Positions 1-5,699 of a stretch of DNA of 6,006 nucleotides are shown here, piece by piece. A program made the translations under genes and the position numbers. The notes beneath the pieces are model-generated. The model was not told the origin of the DNA and searched no databases. It saw nothing but the letters and a program-made list of their open reading frames with translations. The stretch is taken from positions 1-6,006 of the forward strand of contig JAFSTL010000087.1 of the NCBI GenBank assembly GCA_017450545.1, read 5' to 3'. The DNA comes from Alphaproteobacteria bacterium. Its GTDB lineage: Bacteria > Pseudomonadota > Alphaproteobacteria > RUG11792. Position 1 is the stretch's first letter; every line of letters starts with the position of its first letter.

Positions 1-348
1 CGGCACGTCGAGACTAATCATGCACAGCAGGCTGGTGCCGTATTTGGCCAGAAGTCTGTCGAGCGTTTCGGCCTGCGCCACGTTGCGCGGAAAGCCGTCG
101 AAAAGCACGCCGTTGCGGGTGTTGCCGGCAATTATTTTGTCGATCATCTCCACCACAATCTCGTCCGAAACAAGCTGCCCGGCATCCATTATGTCCTTGA
201 TACGGAGGCCGAGAGGGGTTTTTTCGGCAATTTCTTTGCGCAAAGCCTCGCCGGTGGAGACGTAGGTGAGGTTGTATTTTTCGACTAACATCTTGGACTG
301 GGTGCCCTTGCCGGCTCCCGGAGCCCCGAATAATGCTATGTTTATCAT
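1..348 (-). CDS. adk: Adenylate kinase, N-terminal part (cut by window start)
   Basis: Cytoplasmic enzyme that interconverts AMP + ATP with 2 ADP. The reading frame runs leftwards from an ATG at 346-348 and leaves the window after 116 codons, about half to two thirds of a usual bacterial Adk (190-215 residues). The start MINIALFGAPGAGKGTQS carries the nucleotide-binding P-loop GAPGAGKGT at residues 8-16. It is followed by STGE at 31-34, the AMP-binding (NMP) segment around 30-60, and the signature DGFPR at 84-88, whose arginine contacts substrate. The start is fixed because the P-loop normally begins about seven residues in, and an AT-rich leader with a Bacteroidota-type promoter box lies just upstream. 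The LID and C-terminal parts lie outside the window. GC content looks near 57 percent in the first 60 bases, well above the neighbouring operon. The family assignment is very secure. Confidence 0.97.
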   Translation of the reverse strand, partial: MINIALFGAPGAGKGTQSKMLVEKYNLTYVSTGEALRKEIAEKTPLGLRIKDIMDAGQLVSDEIVVEMIDKIIAGNTRNGVLFDGFPRNVAQAETLDRLLAKYGTSLLCMISLDVP

Positions 349-384
349 GGTTGCGTGTGTTTTTTAGTTTGATTTATGAATTTG

Positions 385-392
385 CAAAGATA
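385..392 (-). promoter_or_regulatory. Probable adk promoter, -7 box TATCTTTG
   Basis: On the minus strand this reads TATCTTTG, matching the Bacteroidota sigma-ABfr -7 consensus TAnnTTTG. It sits 37 bp before the adk start codon, which would give a leader of roughly 30 nt. No clean TTTG is present at the -33 position, where only a weak GTTC/TTCA is seen, so the call rests on the -7 box and its placement. Confidence 0.6.
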
Positions 393-404
393 CGATTTTT
401 TTTT

Positions 405-432
405 GAAAAGTGAACTGTGAAAAGTGAACTGT
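405..432. repeat. 14-bp perfect tandem repeat, two copies
   Basis: GAAAAGTGAACTGT occurs twice back to back (405-418 and 419-432), with a partial third copy (GAAAA) following. It lies just upstream of the adk -7 box, so its first copy overlaps the -33 region. It is probably a short slippage-type repeat, and no function can be assigned. Confidence 0.8.
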
Positions 433-716
433 GAAAAAGATTGTCGTCTAAAAAGTTCCCCCTTTTAAGGGGGTGGGGGGATTCTCTCAACTCCAACTCC
501 TCCGCCCCGCAAAGGCAAAACTATGATTTTGTCGTCGATTTTTGAAAACAAAAAGCGGATTGCCGAAACAACCAGCTTTTTTTAAACTTTCTCGGAATTA
601 CAACTTCCTATACTATTCATTGCGGACAACATTTCAGCAACGATGGGATTTCCGCAAAAAAAACGCATTTTTTTACGACACTGCAAATTTTTTTTCCCCA
701 TTCCGAAAAAAAATCG

Positions 717-724
717 TAACTTTG
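717..724 (+). promoter_or_regulatory. Promoter box TAACTTTG for the structured RNA
   Basis: TAACTTTG matches the Bacteroidota -7 consensus TAnnTTTG exactly. The expected start of transcription, about 4-7 nt downstream, falls at the foot of the perfect hairpin 728-752, which makes the pairing of promoter and RNA coherent. The -33 region (around 690-697) is only a T-run, not a clear TTTG. Confidence 0.65.
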
Positions 725-727
725 CAA

Positions 728-962
728 CCGCTTACGCGAGAAATGTAAGCGGCAAGAAAAGCATTGCAAAATTGTCCTTATCTATAATTTCGCCAAATTA
801 CTGCAGGAGGACGGAGCTTTGTGCTTTCGCTTGATGTATGCTACATGCACAGCATACCTTCAGGCGTGAGATATGTTCCAGTAAAACCGTTCCAGCTTGG
901 GTGTTTGGCGATACCTCTAACATGACGGCAGAAGTACATAAGTCTCATGCCTTTCTTTTTTT
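728..962 (+). ncRNA. Structured noncoding RNA candidate, possibly Bacteroidales-1/6S-like
   Basis: A roughly 235-nt segment bounded by a TAACTTTG promoter box and a 3' T-run contains several helices read directly from the sequence. A perfect 8-bp hairpin pairs 728-735 with 745-752. A nested hairpin pairs 774-778 with 808-812 and, inside it, 785-790 with 795-800 around a CGCC loop. A 7-bp hairpin pairs 836-842 with 851-857. A long closing helix pairs 862-875 with 937-952 (14 pairs, one G-U, 2-nt bulge). That helix encloses a CCGT/ACGG pairing (887-890 with 925-928) and a GGGTGT/ATACCT hairpin (899-904 with 911-916). The known Bacteroidales-1 motif is likewise delimited by a Bacteroidota promoter and a terminator, and 6S RNA also has one long interrupted hairpin. 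I cannot recall either consensus well enough to assign the family. It lacks SRP RNA, tmRNA and RNase P RNA signatures. The existence of an RNA is likely; its identity is open. Confidence 0.55.
937..962 (+). terminator. 3' end of the structured RNA: helix arm plus T-run
   Basis: The right arm of the 14-bp closing helix (937-952) is followed directly by TTTCTTTTTTT (953-961 and beyond), as in an intrinsic terminator. The helix encloses about 60 nt of further structure rather than a tight loop, so it is not a textbook terminator. It ends about 48 nt before the K+ channel start codon. No separate TAnnTTTG box is visible between, so the downstream operon may partly depend on readthrough. Confidence 0.5.
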
Positions 963-1010
963 ATAGTTTAATCCCTGTTGGAGGCTTGGGGGGGATGTTT
1001 CAGAACAGTG

Positions 1011-1769
1011 ATGAATATCAGAGAACAACTGTTCAATATTATTGAAAAAGACAATTCTAATTCTTTGAGCAGCAGAATATATGATGCTGTTATGCTTTTT
1101 TTGATAATAATAAGCATTGTGCCACTCATGTTCCGTTCTCAGAACCTTCTTTTTATATGGATAGATAGAATCACGGTATCTGCATTCATTATGGATTATA
1201 TTTGCCGGTGGATAACAGCTGATTATAAGTTTCCAAAAAGAAACAAGATGATTGCGTTTATAACATATCCATTCTCTTTTATGGCAATTATTGACTTGCT
1301 CTCAATACTACCTTCACTCGGCATATTCAATAAAGGCTTGAAAGCATTGAGGATAATGAGGATAAGCAAAGCGGTGAGAATATTGAGATTGCTTCGTTAT
1401 TCCCCTAAAACACAAACATTCTTGCGTGTTTTGAAAAAAGAAAGAACAGTCCTGTTAAGTGTCCTTGGTATTGCCGCATTCTACATTTTTGTCACCGCTC
1501 TAGTAATGTTCAATGTCGAAAACGGTAATCAGTCAGCAGATGGAGCTGAGAAATTTGACAGTTTTTTTGATGCTATATATTGGGCCACTTCGACATTGAC
1601 AACAGTTGGGTATGGCGATATACATCCAATATCAGATTTTGGAAGAATTGTGAGTATGATATCAGCCCTTTTCGGCATTGCTATAATTGCTCTGCCTTCA
1701 GGAGTCATAACAGCGAGTTATTTGGACGAAATAAAAAAACAAAAAAATGAATCAGAAAATAATAAGTAA
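1011..1769 (+). CDS. Voltage-gated potassium channel, six-transmembrane Kv type
   Basis: A 252-residue inner-membrane K+ channel subunit, expected to work as a tetramer. The selectivity filter TVGYGD is at residues 198-203, in a pore loop starting at FFDAIYWATSTL (about 185-197). Predicted helices are S1 about 24-41, S2 about 50-70, S3 about 80-103, S5 about 147-169 and S6 about 211-237. S4 (about 110-130) is a clear voltage sensor with positive residues every third position: R114, R117, K120, R123, R126, R129. S2 and S3 carry acidic residues (D62, D95) that could pair with them. After S6 there is only a short charged tail and no RCK, cyclic-nucleotide or other ligand domain. I chose the ATG at 1011; a TTG at 978 and a GTG at 1008 are in frame, but the extra residues are not channel-like. 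The gene overlaps the TerB-like gene by 23 nt, implying joint translation and a shared function. The family is certain; the physiological role is unknown. Confidence 0.93.
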   Translation: MNIREQLFNIIEKDNSNSLSSRIYDAVMLFLIIISIVPLMFRSQNLLFIWIDRITVSAFIMDYICRWITADYKFPKRNKMIAFITYPFSFMAIIDLLSILPSLGIFNKGLKALRIMRISKAVRILRLLRYSPKTQTFLRVLKKERTVLLSVLGIAAFYIFVTALVMFNVENGNQSADGAEKFDSFFDAIYWATSTLTTVGYGDIHPISDFGRIVSMISALFGIAIIALPSGVITASYLDEIKKQKNESENNK

Positions 1770-2250
1770 ACTATTAGAAAATAGCGAATACAGTTCTGCA
1801 ATTAAAGCGGCGCTGAAGGCGTTTTGTGAAAATAGGACAGAAACAAATTGCAATGCTATATTAAAACCTTTCAATACAAACACAAATAGTGTCAAATCCG
1901 AATCACTTACCGCCATCACGGATTACATACAATTCATTTAGGAAGACAACGTTCTGGACTCGGATGAAATGAAGACGCTGCTTGCCATGAAACGCTTTTT
2001 CAGAATAAACGAAGGGGACTTTCTGCGCTACAAACGTCATGATACCATAAAACAAATACTATCAAAACAATTGAAGCTTATTTATTTAGATAATAAAGTG
2101 GACAAATCCGAAGCAAGCATGAAGGTTGATTTGCAGTCTTTGTTTGGATTGAGTTATGATGAATTTTTGTCATTCGAGCAGGAAGCTGTTGAAGAAGCTC
2201 TAAAGAACGGAGCTAACATATCGGATTTGGATACTTTTTACAAACTATAA
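1747..2250 (+). pseudogene. TerB-like small protein interrupted by an in-frame amber codon
   Basis: A single frame of 168 codons starts at an ATG inside the end of the channel gene and ends at a TAA sharing its last A with the next gene's ATG. Codon 65 (1939-1941) is TAG. The protein sense continues without a frame change across it: the left side ends DYIQFI and the right side resumes EDNVLDSDEMKTLLAMKR. Both halves look like parts of one helical protein. Two similar units, around LTAITDYIQFI.EDNVLDSDE and LKLIYLDNKVDKSEASM, each resemble the acidic TerB pattern (helix, D-x-x-h-D-x-x-E, helix). The second ends in FGLSYDEF, a TerB-like ending. The natural reading is a nonsense mutation from a codon such as TGG or CAG, a sequencing error, or readthrough. 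Without the stop the product would be 167 residues and probably cytoplasmic, since no signal or membrane segment is seen. The TerB-like assignment is by pattern only. Confidence 0.6.
1969..2250 (+). CDS. C-terminal half of the TerB-like protein, possible restart product
   Basis: If the amber codon at 1939-1941 is real, translation could restart at the ATG at 1969 (or at 1987), 27 nt downstream, giving a 93-residue product. It would keep the more complete TerB-like unit: LKLIYLDNKVDKSEASM followed by FGLSYDEFLSFEQEAVEEALKNG, an acidic helical tail. The stop codon overlaps the ATG of the large ATPase gene (TAATG at 2248-2252). Ribosomes reaching this stop would therefore be placed to start the ATPase, so restart here may matter for ATPase expression. 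No clear ribosome binding site precedes it, which is not unusual in Bacteroidota. The fragment's independent expression is an inference. Confidence 0.4.
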   Translation: MKTLLAMKRFFRINEGDFLRYKRHDTIKQILSKQLKLIYLDNKVDKSEASMKVDLQSLFGLSYDEFLSFEQEAVEEALKNGANISDLDTFYKL

Positions 2251-5126
2251 TGGGTATAAGATACAGAAAAAGAGTTAAAGTAGCCCCCGGCGTATATGTG
2301 AATTTAAGTAAATCGGGGGCAAGTACGACTGTTAAAGTTGGCAATGGGATGAGTTTAAATATGGGCCAAAACGGCACATATCTTAATTCCGGCATACCCG
2401 GCACGGGTATTTATAGTAGGGAAAGAATTGGGGCAACAAGCAAAGTCAACGAACCTGCAACCAACAACAATGTAACAAGCGGTAGCTCCATTGCATATAT
2501 CGGATGTGGAACACTTACTGTTATTGCAATTCTTGGAACAATAACAACATTATCTATGGGTGGTTCCGATTTGATATGGTGGGTAATAGGTTCACTAGTT
2601 TGCCTTTTTGGCCTTTTCTGCCTGATTTTTTCAGATGTATCAGGAAAAAATAGCAAACCGATTCCCTTTGACTACGATGGTGAAATAAGAAAAGTCGCGG
2701 AGGCATTAAGTAAAACAAATGACGATGACAAAATTAAAATGGATTTGTTGTCGGCATATAAGGAATGTCTCATCGTTTCTCAAAAAATACAAGAAACTAA
2801 TGATGTATTAACCGCATTGAGAAAAAAACAAAAGCCTAAATATGCAGAACTGATAAAGGAGAAAGAGGGAGAGATTGAAAAGCTATCGTTAGAACTTGAA
2901 GAAAAACGGTATGATGCACAGATTGATTGTGATGAAAAAATATTGGAAAGATATTCAAAAATAACGGATGCATTCACATCAATGCTAAGTTCAGAAGATG
3001 TTTATTTTGAAGATCCCAATGACAAAAATATCAAAAAGCATCAAGTTGAATTGAAGCCCATCAGTTTTATAAGTTGTCCAAACTCAGTTCCTTCGTTTCA
3101 AACGACAGAAAATACACTTGTTTATCTATATCCTAAATTTGCTATTCTGGCCAAATCACCAATAAATTTTATTGTTATTCCCATTGAACAACAGACTGTG
3201 AATGCTTCAAAGTCAACAATTGGATGGGTTGAAGGGAAAATTCCAACTGATTGCGAAGTTATAGAACAGACATATAGGTATGCCACAAAGGATGGAAAGA
3301 AAGATTTGCGATACTCTTACAATCCTCAGTTATCATATATCAGGTACGGAGCGATTGAATTTTCTTTCATTGAAGGAAAGTTATTGGTCAGCACATCATA
3401 TAAATGTTTCTATTTTGCTAGCAAATATGGCAATTACATTAATTTGTTCTCCCCTGACAAAATAAACACTAATCGTATTATTGACGAAATAAATTATGAT
3501 ACAAATACTTATCTGTCTGCACCAACAGAGGTTACAGACAAAAAAAATACATCGCCCACCTCTACCACCGGCAGAGTGGTGAAAAACGCCACCAGCGATG
3601 CTACACGTGCCGCCAGTCGCGAAATAGTCCGAGATGTTTTGGGGAATATTATTGGAAAAACAGGTAACCCATCATCAACAAACACGCGCAATCTAACTCG
3701 CAATATTTTAAGCAACTCAATAGAAAAAGACAATGACTTCCTTAATGATGAAGTGCTAGTTGCTGCTGACAAAATATTCAACTTCTGTCAAGAATTAGAA
3801 AAGAACAGTGGTTTTCAAGAAGAACTGGATAAAAACAATGTGCATATAACTAGGTCCGATGGTAAACCACTGTTTGAAAATGCAGGAAAAACAGGTACCC
3901 TTTGCTTTGTTGACGTTGCCCACTGCTACTCAGAGATGGCTGATATTATTGATTTAAAACGAGACGATGGCATAGGAATTCTTTATTTGTTATTTAGAAT
4001 TGTTAGCCCGAAATCTCAAGTTTCTCATGAAAGAAGGAGTGTGGATTTTATAAAGGACAGATTGCCCGACACTATTCAGCCTCTCATCAACGAATTGAGT
4101 GAAAAAAATAAATACCGTGACGAAGATGTTGATTTTATTATAGCAGCACTTCTAAAACGTTACAATTTAGAACTGTACAAAAAATACCTTACGTTACTCT
4201 ATAGGTTTTGTTCTCTTGTGGCAAAGGCAGACGGCAATGTTTCGGCAAAAGAGCGAGCCTTTTTGGATCATATTGAAAAATTGCGCAAAAGCACTTCTAA
4301 CAATGCTTTAAAGACGACTCAAGCCGATAATAAAAAAGACTATTTTGAAGAACTTGACAATCTCATTGGTCTCGAAAGTGTCAAACAAGAAGTTCGTACT
4401 ATGTCAAATTTCATCAAAATACAGCAATCAAGAAAGGAACAAGGATTGAAAGCCTCGCCAATTTCGTACCATTGTGTTTTCACAGGTAATCCCGGAACTG
4501 GTAAGACTACTGTTGCACGAATAATCGCTGGAATTTATGCCGAATTAGGCGTTTTGAAAAAGGGGCATTTGGTGGAGACAGACCGTAGCGGATTGGTGGC
4601 TGAATATGTAGGACAAACAGCTGTAAAAACAAACAAAGTCATTGACAGTGCTCTAGATGGGGTATTGTTTATAGACGAAGCTTATTCGTTGGTTGGAGAA
4701 GGTCAGGATTTTGGGAAGGAAGCCATCGCAACATTGTTAAAACGCATGGAGGACGATCGCGAACGTCTTGTTGTGATACTTGCTGGATATGGCGATGAGA
4801 TGAAAGGCTTTATCGACAGTAATCCGGGACTACAATCACGATTCAACAGATACATAGATTTTCATGATTATTCGTCAGACGAGTTGTATCAGATTTTTTG
4901 TTTCTATGCTCAAAAGTTTGATTATGTCATAAACGACGATGCTTCACAAATTCTAAAGGACAAATTTGAAAATGCAGTAAACCACAAAGATGCCAATTTC
5001 GGGAATGCACGTTGGGTTAGAAATGTTTTCGAAAAAATTCTTGAAAAACAAGCTAACAGACTAGCCGCTATGCCAAAACTTTCATCTTCTGATTTGAAAG
5101 AAATAAAGGCGGAAGATTGCAATTAA
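2250..5126 (+). CDS. Membrane-anchored DUF4236 / TerB-like / CbxX-type AAA+ ATPase fusion
   Basis: A 958-residue multidomain protein. Residues 1-58 match DUF4236 (MGIRYRKRVKVAPGVYVNLS, then IPGTGIYSR), a small beta-rich domain of unknown role. Two membrane helices follow (about 80-103 and 108-128), then a charged coiled coil (about 143-240) and a beta-rich region (about 265-400). Next is a low-complexity Thr/Ser/Arg segment (about 430-490) and a helical region with a TerB-like end (about 495-680, including LVAKADGNVSAKE). The C-terminus (about 698-950) is an AAA+ module of the CbxX/CfqX/SpoVK type: Walker A GNPGTGKTT 746-754, pore loop EYVGQTAVKT 785-794, Walker B VLFIDEAY 805-812, sensor-1 region VILAGY 842-847, arginine-finger region NPGLQSRFNR 858-867, and sensor-2 GNAR 918-921. 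All ATPase motifs are intact. It probably forms a membrane-tethered ring that remodels a protein partner using ATP. The start overlaps the upstream stop. The domain calls are strong for DUF4236 and AAA+, and weaker for the TerB-like part. Confidence 0.92.
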   Translation: MGIRYRKRVKVAPGVYVNLSKSGASTTVKVGNGMSLNMGQNGTYLNSGIPGTGIYSRERIGATSKVNEPATNNNVTSGSSIAYIGCGTLTVIAILGTITTLSMGGSDLIWWVIGSLVCLFGLFCLIFSDVSGKNSKPIPFDYDGEIRKVAEALSKTNDDDKIKMDLLSAYKECLIVSQKIQETNDVLTALRKKQKPKYAELIKEKEGEIEKLSLELEEKRYDAQIDCDEKILERYSKITDAFTSMLSSEDVYFEDPNDKNIKKHQVELKPISFISCPNSVPSFQTTENTLVYLYPKFAILAKSPINFIVIPIEQQTVNASKSTIGWVEGKIPTDCEVIEQTYRYATKDGKKDLRYSYNPQLSYIRYGAIEFSFIEGKLLVSTSYKCFYFASKYGNYINLFSPDKINTNRIIDEINYDTNTYLSAPTEVTDKKNTSPTSTTGRVVKNATSDATRAASREIVRDVLGNIIGKTGNPSSTNTRNLTRNILSNSIEKDNDFLNDEVLVAADKIFNFCQELEKNSGFQEELDKNNVHITRSDGKPLFENAGKTGTLCFVDVAHCYSEMADIIDLKRDDGIGILYLLFRIVSPKSQVSHERRSVDFIKDRLPDTIQPLINELSEKNKYRDEDVDFIIAALLKRYNLELYKKYLTLLYRFCSLVAKADGNVSAKERAFLDHIEKLRKSTSNNALKTTQADNKKDYFEELDNLIGLESVKQEVRTMSNFIKIQQSRKEQGLKASPISYHCVFTGNPGTGKTTVARIIAGIYAELGVLKKGHLVETDRSGLVAEYVGQTAVKTNKVIDSALDGVLFIDEAYSLVGEGQDFGKEAIATLLKRMEDDRERLVVILAGYGDEMKGFIDSNPGLQSRFNRYIDFHDYSSDELYQIFCFYAQKFDYVINDDASQILKDKFENAVNHKDANFGNARWVRNVFEKILEKQANRLAAMPKLSSSDLKEIKAEDCN

Positions 5127-5319
5127 AGTGAATATGCACACCCCATCCCCATCCCAGCCTTCTTCTTGAGTGCGAGAAATAGTTTTTCTCCTCCAAAGCT
5201 AATTTTATCTGGTATAACGTATAAAATTTGCGATTTTTATCTGCTAAACCCAACAATTTCTCTTGGTAACCACTCCGTCATGTATGTCATAAATTGCGGG
5301 AAATTAACGTTTTATAGTG

Positions 5320-5385
5320 TTTTGCGGAGAAAAAAATATTTTATTCTCCGCAAAAATGCGGAGAATAATTTGCATAATCTCCGCA
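5320..5385. repeat. Four alternating inverted GCGGAGA units
   Basis: Four copies of one core alternate in orientation: TTTGCGGAGAA (5321-5331), TTCTCCGCAAA (5344-5354), TGCGGAGAA (5357-5365) and TCTCCGCA (5378-5385). Units 1 and 2 can pair over 12 bp. Units 2 and 3 form a perfect 12-bp stem around an AAAA loop (5341-5352 with 5357-5368). Units 3 and 4 can pair over 8 bp. These pairings are mutually exclusive. On the minus strand the unit 2/3 stem is followed by AATATTTTTTTT, so it could also end transcription coming from mpl. Confidence 0.8.
5329..5368 (-). terminator. Possible intrinsic terminator for leftward transcription from mpl
   Basis: Read leftwards, the perfect 12-bp stem with a 4-nt loop (5368 to 5341) is followed by AATATTTTTTTT (5340 to 5329), the layout of a rho-independent terminator. 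It lies about 330 bp beyond the mpl stop codon, which is far, and the same bases belong to a repeat cluster, so the role is only a possibility. Confidence 0.35.
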
Positions 5386-5699
5386 AATCTGTTTTCTCGT
5401 CCTTTTATTACCAATTCAAAAAAAGTGGCAAATATTTTAGTTACCAATAAAAAGAAATGTATAATTCTTTGAATTAGCAGCTATAAAAACAGTATTTTTC
5501 TCAATTCAAATCTAATGTTCAATAATTTTGAATAAATATATAAAATTGAACAAAATCACTGCAAAGTTACTAATAATAAATATTTATTTCAAAATATTGC
5601 AATGATTTTCAAAATTCCGAATTCCGAAATCCTAATTGGCTACGCCGAGCTAAATGTGAAGATACTGCCTGTGGCAGTGTCGATAGCGAAGTGGAGAAT

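Larger units (their letters stand above)
349..716. other. Intergenic stretch with no convincing gene
   Basis: Apart from the adk promoter and the tandem repeat, this AT-rich stretch holds a perfect hairpin CCCCCTT-TT-AAGGGGG at 458-473, followed by a G-rich tail, and several long T and A runs near 575-720. The hairpin has no T-run next to it in the plus direction and does not look like a terminator. Short open frames here have low-complexity translations (Phe/Lys from T and A runs) and no recognisable domain, so I do not call any coding gene. Confidence 0.6.
5127..5699. other. AT-rich intergenic stretch between convergent genes, no gene called
   Basis: This 573-bp stretch separates the plus-strand operon from the end of mpl. 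It holds a C-rich patch (5139-5160), a weak GAGAAA/TTTCTC inverted repeat (5174-5190) without a following T-run, the GCGGAGA repeat cluster, and very AT-rich DNA around 5400-5600. A 9-bp GC-containing hairpin (GATACTGCC-TGT-GGCAGTGTC, 5661-5681) lies just after the mpl stop codon on the minus strand, without a T-run. One open frame near 5166-5450 starts with TTG and has a composition that looks non-coding, so I do not call it. Confidence 0.55.

Noticed and set aside
20..265. Open frame on the plus strand, 81 codons
   Set aside because: It lies opposite the well-supported adk frame and has no recognisable domain; it is a shadow frame.
542..834. Two overlapping short plus-strand frames (68 and 63 codons)
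   Set aside because: Their translations come largely from A and T runs, and they cover the promoter box and hairpins of the structured RNA; no domain is visible.
728..962. SRP RNA, tmRNA or RNase P RNA
   Set aside because: No GGAA tetraloop with AGCAG (SRP), no tRNA-like ends (tmRNA) and no conserved RNase P core segment could be found.
978..1010. Earlier TTG start for the K+ channel
   Set aside because: The added residues MEAWGGCFRTV are not channel-like and the TTG lies close behind the RNA T-run; the ATG at 1011 gives a normal N-terminus.
2283..2320. GCCCCCG / CGGGGGC inverted repeat near the start of the ATPase gene
   Set aside because: It falls in the conserved DUF4236 coding sequence and is explained by Pro-Gly and Ser-Gly codons; a regulatory hairpin is not otherwise supported.
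5174..5190. GAGAAA / TTTCTC hairpin as terminator of the channel operon
   Set aside because: The stem is AT-rich and only 6 bp, and it is not followed by a T-run on the plus strand.
5166..5450. Open frame on the plus strand, 94 codons
   Set aside because: TTG start, no domain, and it runs through the GCGGAGA repeat cluster; not a credible protein.
5127..5699. tRNA gene, CRISPR array or insertion sequence in the right intergenic region
   Set aside because: No cloverleaf with a TTC loop, no regularly spaced direct repeats and no transposase-like frame could be seen.
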